A stretch of 9,330 bases of DNA from contig JAAGZO010001053.1 in assembly GCA_024206195.1 (NCBI GenBank), positions 1 through 9,330 on the forward strand, written 5' to 3'. Position 1 is the first letter of the stretch. The number at the start of each line of letters is the position of its first letter. Positions 1 to 6,688 of this stretch are shown here, one piece after another. A program made the translations under genes and the position numbers. The stretch is from a bacterium. Its GTDB lineage: Archaea; Nanoarchaeota; Nanoarchaeia; Woesearchaeales; UBA10216. The notes beneath the pieces were generated by a model. It searched no databases, was not told the DNA's origin, and saw nothing but the letters and a program-made list of their open reading frames with translations.

Positions 1-3000
1 GTCATATTGCAGAACGCTACCAATTTCTCTAAAAGGAAGGTCTAAAATAAGTCGATCATCGCTTGGGTAAACAGGCTGGAATAGTCCGTCTGAGGCTCTT
101 ACACCTCCTGCACTAATATCTCCGTTTGTTTCTAATGCCAATCCAGTTGAATCTTGAATGATCTTTAACCCAACAGTTCCTGTCGCTAAGGTGCTATCAT
201 TATGTATTGTTACTAAACTCCTGCTTGCTGTACTGGTTGAATTAGATTTAAAATTAGCGATTCCACCTGTTGTTAGACTGTCGCAATCTACATCAAGAGC
301 ATCTAAGGTAGTATTCTCATTAGTTAAGTCAAAACCAGAACCACCACCATTATTATCAATAGTAATTCCACCAGTTAACACTGAATTTGAATCATTGTTA
401 ACTAACTCCATTAAATATCTTGCACTTGCATCACCACTATTTGACGATATGTAAAAAGCTGGTGCAGTTGTTAGATTATTCGCTGTTAATATCATTGGTC
501 TGGTTGTTGTAGCTGTGCTAACAATATCTAATTTAGAGCCCGTTAAGTTAGCACCTGTAATGTCTCCAGTCGTTAATATACTGTCCCCCGCTGTATTTGG
601 ACTTAGTGTGGTGCCTCCTCTACTCCAAAAAACTATCCCGCTTACGGCAGAGGTTACAAATGCTGTGGTTGCTACCAAAGTAGAATTATTGCCAGCAGTC
701 TGAGTAGTAGCGGTCACACCATTTGATAGAGTGCCAAGTAAATTACTTACGGTTACGGTATTTGTTACGGTGTTAATTTCAAGATACTTTGTACCGAAAT
801 TACCAGAACCAATGACAAAATCATCATTAGTGGTACTGTTATCAATGCCTGTATCAATACGTTGTCCACCAGTTAAATAGTAATGAAATACACAATCACC
901 AAGACCAGCTTGTTCCAGTGTGACACCTACAGTCGTAGATGGTGTTGGATAATTACAACGAACATGTAAATCAGACATTGGGTCATCATCACCAATACCA
1001 AGATTGCCTCCTGTAATCCAGCTATCTTCATCGGCAGAGAAATGTACATATTGGGTAGTGCCTGTGAATAAGGACAATGTTCCAGCATCATTACCGTCAC
1101 CATCCCATAACTTGCATATAGGATTAGCTCCTTCGTATATAAAAACAGCATCTCCTGCTGTTTTGGGGCTTAATACTGTTCCAGCCTTACTCCACAGATT
1201 TCCCGCAGAGACGGCAGCATCGGCATAAGCAGTGGTAGCAACCAGAGTGGAATTGTTTCCTGCTGATTGTGTTACGGCAGTTGTAGCAGTATTAATAGTG
1301 CCTAATAAATTTCCGGTAAGAGTCCCAAATACTTGAACATCTCCATTTAATGCTAAGTCCCTTGATATTGATTCTTTTCGTGGTGATGTCATACGCAAAT
1401 CATCAATAGATATTGTAGAGGCGACACCACCTGTTGAGTAAACAATGTTGTATTCAAAGTAATCTACGCCAGTTGACCAATCAACAGTACCTGTTTCTGT
1501 TGCATCACCCATTTTTAGGATTATTTTATTCCAACCATTTACTATTGTTGGTAAAGTGTCCCATTGATATACTTGTGTATTTGCAGTATTGCCTAATTGC
1601 ACAAAAGATGTAGAGATGGTTGGAGCAATCCCAGCATATATCCAAAACTCTAATGAATCATTATCATTAGAAAAATCAGTTAAATCTCCAAAGTCTCTAC
1701 CAGATATCATAAAACTACTAAGATTTGTTACGTTGGCTTGGAGAGGAAATCCTAAAGAGTATGTTCCTATTTTACTATTAGAATAACTAAGAAGTGAAGC
1801 GAAACCACCAAAACTTGATTCACAAGTATCTAAGATTTTAGTATTGTTGTAAGATCCTATAATATCAGTTGAAATTCCGCTTTTAGGTATAACTCCACCT
1901 GTTGCCGACTCCCATAAAGCTTCTGCACTTACATAGGCTGTGGTGGCTACCTTAGTTGAATTATCACCAGAACTTTGAGTAGTAGCTGTTACTCCATCTG
2001 CAAGTGTGCCACTAATTTGCTGAACAGTTAACAACTTAGTAGTCTTGTTAAAAGTAAGAGTTGAATCTCCTCCAAATGCTCCTCCATCATTAATCTGAAC
2101 CTGAGTATCAAGTCCTCCCGGAGAAGTAATACCAGGAATAGTTGAACCAGACCCAGATACCCCAAATGCCCGAAAAGCTGACCTTTCAAAAAATTCCGCT
2201 TGAGCATCATCATTCAGTGCGGTTGCACTTTGTTTAACAACAAGATTAGCTCTATAAAGAGTTAAAGGCAATGGGTTCTTTTCCATTACTGATATATTGG
2301 GTAAAGCCGCAACAGCTAAAGTTTTTGTGGCGTATTGAGCTTGTCCATAAGCTACATAAGTTCCTCCTGTTCTTGATCTAAATATATGTTGAATCGTCCA
2401 ATAATTAGTATTAACAGTTGCTAAGGTACCTGACCCATCATCATATTTAGTAGGATCAATTAAAGTAGTTGATGTTGATTCAAAGGCTATATTCTCAGAA
2501 GAAGAACCTTCATTGTATACTCTTGAAAAACTTATTGCTGTTCCAGATGCCAAGGTGGGTGTGTCTGGGACTTGTGAATCTGACCTAAAGTTAGCACCAG
2601 GTATTAAAGCTAACCCACCAACAACATCAATCGTCATATTAGCGCCATTGGCATCATAAACATTTCCACTTATATTAGCAGGACCTATAATATACTGTAA
2701 AAAATCTCTTAGGGTACCTACACCATCATAACCCAAATTACCAGGGGCAGTTGAGGTGGATATAATTGCTCCTGATCTATGAGTAGCAGATCCTATACCT
2801 ATATATCTTCTACTATCAAGTGGAGCAATAGTGGATGACAATACCTCGACAATAGAACCACTTACATCATAACAAAATATGGTTGTATCATCTATGGCAA
2901 TATTTGTCAGGGTATGGTTAGTAACTGCATCCCATGATACTTTGATTATTGCAGGTGCTTCGGGATCTGTGTAATCAGTAATAATTCCATTACCCGCTCC

Positions 3001-4905
3001 CCAAGAAACCTGTGTGGCTGTATTTCCTGTAATTGCTCCACCTTCTAATAAGCCACTTGTTTGAACTCTTTTTGCATTTGGACTGATATCTTTATATCCG
3101 TCAAGATCTGTGAATCCATCCCCTCTATGGTTTCCGGCGGTAACAAACCTAGCTTGAGCAGGTAAAGATAAATTGGTAGTTTCAGCTTGAACTATTAATA
3201 CGCCACATAAAGAGTTAATCAATATCTCAGGTGCCTCAACAAAATTATCGTGTCCAACTGAAACTAATGCTTCCTCCTGGGAATCAAATAATTGCTGACC
3301 TAAGGCCATTTCAGTGGCGGAATTCCCATCTCTATAAATTCTTTGAATAGTCCACTTTCCTGCAGGAACTGTTGCAGGTGTTCCAGACCCATCATCGTAC
3401 TTTGCAACATCAACAAAAGCATTATTAGCGTAGTAATTAGCACGTCCGGTGGTTGTTCTAACTGAATGAGATATATCCATTGCTGTAGCGGCAGAGGTGG
3501 TTAAAGTATTTGGTAACTTTGGATCTGTCCTGAAATTACCATGTAGAATAAACAACTTTCCTGCCGTTACATTCATACTCAAATTAGCCCCATTGGCAGA
3601 ATAAACATTGCCACTAATTTTACCATTTCCTTCGATGGATAACATATGATCTAAAAAAGAACCAGCAGCATCATACCCAAGATTCATCGGCCTTGATTCG
3701 CTATATACAATGTTGCCATAGAATATAAAGAATCTGCCAAATATGATATAATCTTTTATGTGGGTAGAAGTTATCTCAGTACCCAGCAAGTCATGAATGG
3801 TTCCAGTGGAATCATATGCAATAAAATGAAGACCATCAGTTGTAAGCTTACTTGGTGTATAAGAGGCAACAGCATCCCAAATCAAATCAGCGATTGCGGG
3901 GGCGGATGGATCTGAATAGTCAACTATCTGGCCCTCTCCTGCTGTCCATGATAGAGTAGAAGTGGTGGGCACTGATAATATTGATCCTGATAATAGGCCA
4001 GTTACTCCACTTCTATCAGCGGTGATAGGTGACCAATTTGCTGAGTTAGCTGAAAATGTTCCTGTTTGGGTCCCGGTCTTATTACAGATATATACCTTTT
4101 TAGTAGCACCATCAACATACCACTCTCCTTTTGTATAGGAATTCCCACTAACAAATTCAGTGGTGGCTAACATGTTCTCCTCAATGGCTGTATAATTATC
4201 TGTAGCTCGCCAAGGTTGGCCTCCTGTACTTCCCTTAAGAGAAAAAGCAGCGGTGGACGAATAATAAGCAGAGGTTGTTTCACCTGCTTCATATTCTAGG
4301 AAACCAGGTATATCTAATTCAATTTCTGAATTTGCAGGAAATGCAATAATAGGATAAGTCCATTTCCACATGAGGGGATAAGTATTATCAGGACCATCAT
4401 ATACTCTTAAAGTTACAGGAGCTGTTGCCGCTGTTGATCCTGTTTTAAGATATACTTTTTCAAGCATTACCCTTTTAGTTGCTACAACTTGATAATTGAG
4501 TGCATTGCCCACCATAGTAGTAGATTCATCTGAATGGCTGATTTCTCTAATAACATGATCAGTAAGTTTAAGGACAGTTACTTCATCCGCAGTACCTGTT
4601 GAAGTTACAGGTCTATGTGCATATAAATGTTTATGGGTTCCTTCACTATGTTCTGCCATTAAATGATGACCTGCTGCCGATAGTCCTAAAGATTCCCCAA
4701 GATATAAAGTACCTGGGGCAATTATAAGCTCAGTGCCTTGCCATACTCCTGAGTTTTTTTTCTCAATGGCTGCCTTTCCTGTATCACTATCAACCGCAAA
4801 ACGAATACTTCCATCCGCTCCTGCTCCAAAAAATCTAAGCTGGCCTGTGGTTTGATCAATACCCCAATTATCGCCTAATTCTGACCTTAATAATTTATCA
4901 ACCAT
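1..4905 (-). CDS. Giant mosaic phage tail-fibre / receptor-binding protein (3' end beyond window)
   Basis: This frame is open from an ATG at 4905 to the window edge, 1,635 codons without a stop, so the C-terminus is missing. TAAGGAG lies 8 nt upstream. Residues 80-97 hold six His including an HxH pair. Residues about 250-295 (YTKGEWYVDGATKKVYIC) resemble CBM5/12-like segments. Residues 302-594 and 617-912 are two diverged copies of one module. Residues about 925-955 (GGLDTQVQINDGGAFGGDS) are a motif common in phage fibres. Residues about 1021-1176 look like a lectin/LamG-type beta-sandwich. A linker of TTQ-x-x-GNNST-x-VATTAY type occurs at 974, 1210 and 1399. Residues 1299-1316 (LGIGDDDPMSDLHV) resemble the repeat often found before S74-type chaperone tails. 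The last visible residues (LILDLPFREIGSVLQYD) look like the start of another LamG domain. The likely role is adsorption to the host surface as a virion fibre. Family calls are from memory; the receptor is unknown. Confidence 0.88.
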   Translation of the reverse strand, partial: MVDKLLRSELGDNWGIDQTTGQLRFFGAGADGSIRFAVDSDTGKAAIEKKNSGVWQGTELIIAPGTLYLGESLGLSAAGHHLMAEHSEGTHKHLYAHRPVTSTGTADEVTVLKLTDHVIREISHSDESTTMVGNALNYQVVATKRVMLEKVYLKTGSTAATAPVTLRVYDGPDNTYPLMWKWTYPIIAFPANSEIELDIPGFLEYEAGETTSAYYSSTAAFSLKGSTGGQPWRATDNYTAIEENMLATTEFVSGNSYTKGEWYVDGATKKVYICNKTGTQTGTFSANSANWSPITADRSGVTGLLSGSILSVPTTSTLSWTAGEGQIVDYSDPSAPAIADLIWDAVASYTPSKLTTDGLHFIAYDSTGTIHDLLGTEITSTHIKDYIIFGRFFIFYGNIVYSESRPMNLGYDAAGSFLDHMLSIEGNGKISGNVYSANGANLSMNVTAGKLFILHGNFRTDPKLPNTLTTSAATAMDISHSVRTTTGRANYYANNAFVDVAKYDDGSGTPATVPAGKWTIQRIYRDGNSATEMALGQQLFDSQEEALVSVGHDNFVEAPEILINSLCGVLIVQAETTNLSLPAQARFVTAGNHRGDGFTDLDGYKDISPNAKRVQTSGLLEGGAITGNTATQVSWGAGNGIITDYTDPEAPAIIKVSWDAVTNHTLTNIAIDDTTIFCYDVSGSIVEVLSSTIAPLDSRRYIGIGSATHRSGAIISTSTAPGNLGYDGVGTLRDFLQYIIGPANISGNVYDANGANMTIDVVGGLALIPGANFRSDSQVPDTPTLASGTAISFSRVYNEGSSSENIAFESTSTTLIDPTKYDDGSGTLATVNTNYWTIQHIFRSRTGGTYVAYGQAQYATKTLAVAALPNISVMEKNPLPLTLYRANLVVKQSATALNDDAQAEFFERSAFRAFGVSGSGSTIPGITSPGGLDTQVQINDGGAFGGDSTLTFNKTTKLLTVQQISGTLADGVTATTQSSGDNSTKVATTAYVSAEALWESATGGVIPKSGISTDIIGSYNNTKILDTCESSFGGFASLLSYSNSKIGTYSLGFPLQANVTNLSSFMISGRDFGDLTDFSNDNDSLEFWIYAGIAPTISTSFVQLGNTANTQVYQWDTLPTIVNGWNKIILKMGDATETGTVDWSTGVDYFEYNIVYSTGGVASTISIDDLRMTSPRKESISRDLALNGDVQVFGTLTGNLLGTINTATTAVTQSAGNNSTLVATTAYADAAVSAGNLWSKAGTVLSPKTAGDAVFIYEGANPICKLWDGDGNDAGTLSLFTGTTQYVHFSADEDSWITGGNLGIGDDDPMSDLHVRCNYPTPSTTVGVTLEQAGLGDCVFHYYLTGGQRIDTGIDNSTTNDDFVIGSGNFGTKYLEINTVTNTVTVSNLLGTLSNGVTATTQTAGNNSTLVATTAFVTSAVSGIVFWSRGGTTLSPNTAGDSILTTGDITGANLTGSKLDIVSTATTTRPMILTANNLTTAPAFYISSNSGDASARYLMELVNNDSNSVLTGGITIDNNGGGSGFDLTNENTTLDALDVDCDSLTTGGIANFKSNSTSTASRSLVTIHNDSTLATGTVGLKIIQDSTGLALETNGDISAGGVRASDGLFQPVYPSDDRLILDLPFREIGSVLQYD
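652..711 (-). repeat. Fibre linker motif, copy 3 (residues 1399-1418)
   Basis: The segment reads ATTQTAGNNSTLVATTAFVT. It is preceded by LLGTLSNGV and followed by FWSRGGTTLSPNTAGDSIL. The downstream TxLSPxTAGD stretch is shared with copy 2, so the repeated unit extends beyond the 20-residue core. Confidence 0.85.
1219..1278 (-). repeat. Fibre linker motif, copy 2 (residues 1210-1229)
   Basis: The segment reads AVTQSAGNNSTLVATTAYAD. It is preceded by LLGTINTATT and followed by LWSKAGTVLSPKTAGDAVF, the same layout as in copies 1 and 3. Confidence 0.85.
1927..1986 (-). repeat. Fibre linker motif, copy 1 (residues 974-993)
   Basis: The segment reads ATTQSSGDNSTKVATTAYVS. It is the first of three copies of a 20-residue motif of the kind that recurs in many phage tail fibres between a short beta stretch and a Trp/Gly-rich segment. 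It is preceded by ISGTLADGV and followed by LWESATGGVIPKSG. Confidence 0.85.
2170..3057 (-). repeat. Internal duplicated fibre module, copy 2 (residues 617-912)
   Basis: This is the second tandem module. Matching landmarks are DYTDPEAPAI, WDAV, NLGYDGVGTLRDFLQYI, ISGNVYDANGANMTIDV, NFRSDSQVPDTP, YDDGSGTLATV and YWTIQHIFR. Its end (VVKQSATALNDDAQAEFFE) aligns with the end of copy 1 (IVQAETTNLSLPAQARFV). About 22 residues separate the two copies. Confidence 0.85.
3124..4002 (-). repeat. Internal duplicated fibre module, copy 1 (residues 302-594)
   Basis: This is the first of two tandem homologous modules inside the giant fibre gene, with a period of 315 residues. Landmarks shared with copy 2 are DYSDPSAPAI, WDAV, NLGYDAAGSFLDHML, ISGNVYSANGANLSMNV, NFRTDPKLP, YDDGSGTPATV and KWTIQRIYR. 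The YDDGSGT...WTIQRIYR...GQ portion is a pattern I recall from other phage fibre proteins. The copies are well diverged, so this is an old protein-level duplication and not a recent DNA repeat. Confidence 0.85.
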
Positions 4906-4913
4906 TTTTGAGT

Positions 4914-4920
4914 CTCCTTA
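4914..4920 (-). promoter_or_regulatory. Ribosome binding site of the giant fibre, overlapping the previous stop
   Basis: TAAGGAG stands 8 nt before the ATG at 4905. Its first three bases are the TAA stop of the 55-residue gene. This fixes the start of the giant fibre and suggests translational coupling of the two genes. Confidence 0.8.
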
Positions 4921-5085
4921 ATCAGCAATCAAAAGAGATGTTCCATCATCTCCAAGTAATCTGCTGCTTCCATCGTCCCCCATAAGATAAACAGTAGTGG
5001 TATAGGTTATAACTTGCCAAAGTCTTCCTTTCCATATCTTGCCCTGCCACATACTTCCTGCTGGATTCCCATCCCAAAAAGACAT
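4918..5085 (-). CDS. Small Trp-rich phage protein with C-terminal GDDG repeat (55 aa)
   Basis: The ORF runs from ATG 5085 to TAA 4918. It starts 9 nt after the stop of the 116-residue gene upstream, with AAAGG about 7 nt before the start. The N-terminal half is Trp-rich (SFWDGNPAGSMWQGKIWKG, RLW). The C-terminal 20 residues contain the near-duplicate LMGDDGSSR / LLGDDGTSL and end in LLIAD. Short proteins of this style, aromatic at the front with a short DDG-type tandem repeat at the end, are often found just before fibre genes in phages, but I recognise no named family. The stop overlaps the ribosome binding site of the giant fibre, so both are probably made from one message. A virion or fibre-accessory role is inferred from position only. 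Confidence 0.75.
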   Translation of the reverse strand: MSFWDGNPAGSMWQGKIWKGRLWQVITYTTTVYLMGDDGSSRLLGDDGTSLLIAD

Positions 5086-5094
5086 ATCTAACCT

Positions 5095-5445
5095 TTACAT
5101 TAAAATTTTCCAGGTAATACTACCTGAGATAGAAACACATCTTAAGGCTGTTATAGCCGATGTAAAAACATCCAAGGCATTCCCAGTAACACTCCCTTTA
5201 TCCCATATGAACCATGTTGCTCCGCCTTCCTTTATAACCTCAACAGTGTCAATAGTGTACTCAATTCGGGCAGTTCCTGTGCCACAAATAACTGCCGCTG
5301 TTCCAATGGTATTACTTCTACCAGTAGGTCGAATATGAACAGGATCACTTGTTATTCCGCTTAAAATTGATTCAGAAAAATGAAATCCGCCTATAGAAGA
5401 ATCTCCGTATAAGTCACTATCTGACCTTCTGCTTAATTCCTTCAT
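5095..5445 (-). CDS. Small beta-rich phage protein, probably virion-associated (116 aa)
   Basis: The chosen start is ATG 5445 (MKELSRRSDSDLYGD), which has GAGGAG 9 nt upstream and a closer AAGG. An in-frame ATG at 5478 would add 11 residues but falls inside a terminator hairpin and has no ribosome binding site. The chain has alternating hydrophobic stretches typical of beta structure: HIRPTGRSNTIGTAAVI, GTGTARIEYTIDTVEVI, ATWFIWDKGSVTG, ALRCVSISGSITWKILM. The pattern of a Gly-Thr-rich strand, then a Trp-Asp-x-Gly turn, then ITALR near the end is one I associate with small phage structural proteins encoded beside fibres, though I cannot name the family. It is followed closely by the 55-residue gene and the giant fibre, probably in one operon. 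Confidence 0.8.
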   Translation of the reverse strand: MKELSRRSDSDLYGDSSIGGFHFSESILSGITSDPVHIRPTGRSNTIGTAAVICGTGTARIEYTIDTVEVIKEGGATWFIWDKGSVTGNALDVFTSAITALRCVSISGSITWKILM

Positions 5446-5454
5446 AATACCCTT

Positions 5455-5460
5455 CTCCTC
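5455..5460 (-). promoter_or_regulatory. Ribosome binding site directly behind a terminator
   Basis: GAGGAG (minus strand) lies 9 nt before ATG 5445 and only 4 nt after the U-tract of the terminator at 5465-5509. It decides the start of the 116-residue gene. The lack of space for a promoter between the terminator and this site means the message must come from readthrough or from transcription starting further upstream. Confidence 0.7.
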
Positions 5461-5464
5461 AAAT

Positions 5465-5509
5465 AAAAAAAGCCCCATTAAGTGAAATTAATCACCCAAT
5501 GAGGCTTTT
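5465..5509 (-). terminator. Rho-independent terminator closing the lysis cassette
   Basis: On the minus strand the stem is AAAAGCCTCATTGGGTGA pairing with TCACTTAATGGGGCTTTT around the loop TTAATT, followed by seven Ts. All 18 positions pair if three G-U wobbles are allowed. On the plus strand those three become A-C mismatches and the T-run is shorter, so the signal is oriented for the minus strand. It stands 58 nt after the stop of the 38-residue ORF. Confidence 0.85.
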
Positions 5510-5543
5510 AAAAAGCGTTTTTGGCTTAGTCTAATGCGTTAAA

Positions 5544-5558
5544 TTAATGAGACATTAA
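5544..5558. repeat. Short inverted repeat TTAATG-AGA-CATTAA
   Basis: Two 6-bp arms flank 3 bases in the 58-nt gap between the 38-residue ORF and the terminator. It could be a small hairpin or an operator-like site. In such AT-rich sequence it may also arise by chance. Confidence 0.35.
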
Positions 5559-5567
5559 ACCGTCTTT

Positions 5568-5684
5568 TTAAGGAACTTTTTTATCTTCTTTGCCTTCCCT
5601 TTCAAACTTTTCAAGCAAGGATACAGCAAACTTCAAAGCCCTTATTAAAATTCGTACTAATACTCTTATGTCCTTGTTCATCAT
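5568..5684 (-). CDS. 38-residue cationic amphipathic-helix peptide
   Basis: The ORF starts at the double ATG 5684/5681, 4 nt after the TGA of the membrane protein gene, and stops at TAA 5568. No good Shine-Dalgarno site is visible, so translation would depend on coupling. Residues 5-27 (DIRVLVRILIRALKFAVSLLEKF) form a helix with basic residues at 7, 11, 15 and 18 on one face and Ile/Leu/Val/Phe on the other, followed by a charged tail (EREGKEDKKVP). Such a peptide would bind a membrane surface. Its place as the last gene before the terminator, behind an endolysin and a membrane protein, suggests a lysis-related or membrane role, but this is inference. It could be a non-coding stretch that happens to be open. 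Confidence 0.5.
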   Translation of the reverse strand: MMNKDIRVLVRILIRALKFAVSLLEKFEREGKEDKKVP

Positions 5685-5688
5685 AATA

Positions 5689-6345
5689 TCATAAATCTTT
5701 TTTTTCAAGTAAAAAATTACACTTTTTTTCCCATTTAGAAAATAAAGAGATTAAAGCCGTTTTATTATTTTCAATTTTACCTGTAATAAAAAGAGTAATA
5801 CCAAATATCAATATGGGAATTGTTAAGTTTTGTAAATGATACACAAAGTCCGAATTTCGCTGTGCTGCGGACTTTGCTAAAACAATCCCCCACCCATTTA
5901 CAAGTTCAATATAAGAATAATTATTGTAACTTAGGTATTGACAATATGCGTAAAAACAAGCTGCTATAATAGTATATAATAAATAATAAAACCAAATAAC
6001 TTTTTCAGTAATGGATCTATACCCAATAAGAATATTAACCCTTAAGACACTAAGAAAGAATAAAACATAAGTTAAAAGACAAGAGGAAATAATAGCAATT
6101 CTATAATCAAAAATGGAATATAGAATACAGGGGAGGACAAGAGAAACAGGAATAAGAAACAAAATAGGGCGTAATATTTTAGTATCCTTAAAAGTGATGT
6201 GGAGATACAAAAGTACAGAAATCACACTTAATGGAAATCCTATGGCATTAAGAAATATGCCAAATTGATAGCCTGTGGCAAATATATGAAACCTGCCACA
6301 GGCATAGAAAATTAAATAAAATAAAAATAAAGGGACATGCCGCAT
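5689..6345 (-). CDS. Polytopic membrane protein of unknown function next to the endolysin (218 aa)
   Basis: The ORF runs from ATG 6345 to TGA 5689. The start is 6 nt after the stop of the 91-residue gene, whose Gly-rich end (GGTGGTGGG in DNA) could serve as a ribosome binding site. Hydrophobic segments lie at about residues 4-20, 27-49, 57-78, 82-104, 115-136 and 169-188, suggesting six membrane spans. Charged loops (KDTKILRP, RSITEK) and a basic C-terminal tail (SKWEKKCNFLLEKKDL) separate or follow them. There is no visible catalytic motif and I recognise no family. It is far longer than typical holins (1-4 spans), so calling it a holin is not justified. The position behind the endolysin makes a role in lysis, superinfection exclusion or host-membrane modification possible. 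It seems richer in A+T than the fibre genes, which may indicate separate acquisition. Confidence 0.82.
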   Translation of the reverse strand: MRHVPLFLFYLIFYACGRFHIFATGYQFGIFLNAIGFPLSVISVLLYLHITFKDTKILRPILFLIPVSLVLPCILYSIFDYRIAIISSCLLTYVLFFLSVLRVNILIGYRSITEKVIWFYYLLYTIIAACFYAYCQYLSYNNYSYIELVNGWGIVLAKSAAQRNSDFVYHLQNLTIPILIFGITLFITGKIENNKTALISLFSKWEKKCNFLLEKKDL

Positions 6346-6351
6346 TATTTA

Positions 6352-6627
6352 TTACCCACCACCACACATGAGTCCAGCGCCCTGCCCAAGCACAACTCTA
6401 AGTTTACCCACAATTTCTTTGCTTTTTGGGCAATCAGATTCAACCTGATCAAGCAAGTTCCCTGAGGTGGTAAATGCATTCTCTTTAGTATCTGCATTAT
6501 CAACACAAAGACCTTCTAAAGTATCAAGTGATTTCCAAAGTTCAGGGATAGCTTTAGAGGAACATTCATTTTCTAACTCACCAAGTAATTTTCGTGCCTG
6601 TGTACCAAGATCAGTTTTGTCCACCAT
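6352..6627 (-). CDS. Small helical protein with four Cys (91 aa), unknown function
   Basis: The chosen start is ATG 6627 (MVDKTDLGTQARKLLGELENE), with AAAAGGAG 10 nt upstream. The same frame is open upstream to a TTG at 6717, which would add 30 residues including a hydrophobic stretch (SILIVVVHLTGSLFKFF) and a basic end, but that TTG has no ribosome binding site. The protein is mostly acidic and predicted helical (GTQARKLLGELENE, IPELWKSLDTLEGL, NLLDQVESD, KEIVGKLRVVLGQG). Cys occurs in ECSS, LCVD, DCPK and the C-terminal MCGGG. I do not recognise a family. It lies between the endolysin and the membrane protein gene, in the same direction with gaps of 99 and 6 nt. With the longer start it would be a one-span membrane protein, a layout that recalls inner-membrane spanins; this is weak inference. 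Confidence 0.72.
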   Translation of the reverse strand: MVDKTDLGTQARKLLGELENECSSKAIPELWKSLDTLEGLCVDNADTKENAFTTSGNLLDQVESDCPKSKEIVGKLRVVLGQGAGLMCGGG

Positions 6628-6688
6628 GTTACTTTTTCTCCTTTTAAAAAATTTAAATAAACTACCGGTTAAATGAACTACAACAATC

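Noticed and set aside
158..2340. Several open frames of 60-100 codons on both strands within the first half of the window
   Set aside because: They lie within the single long minus-strand frame of the giant fibre, lack ribosome binding sites and have unnatural compositions, so they are shadows.
5039..5338. Plus-strand open frame of 99 codons
   Set aside because: It is antisense to the 116- and 55-residue genes, which have ribosome binding sites and coupled spacing; it has neither.
5446..5478. Longer start (ATG 5478) for the 116-residue gene
   Set aside because: The extra 11 codons fall in the terminator stem and U-tract, and there is no ribosome binding site before that ATG, while ATG 5445 has one.
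5544..5558. TTAATG-AGA-CATTAA as an attachment site or CRISPR-like repeat
   Set aside because: It is a single short palindrome with no second copy in the window and no integrase gene nearby.
5689..6345. Calling the 218-residue membrane protein a holin
   Set aside because: About six spans and 218 residues exceed the known holin classes, and no holin-specific motif is visible; only position suggests it.
6467..6676. Plus-strand open frame of 69 codons
   Set aside because: It is antisense to the 91-residue gene and has no upstream ribosome binding site.
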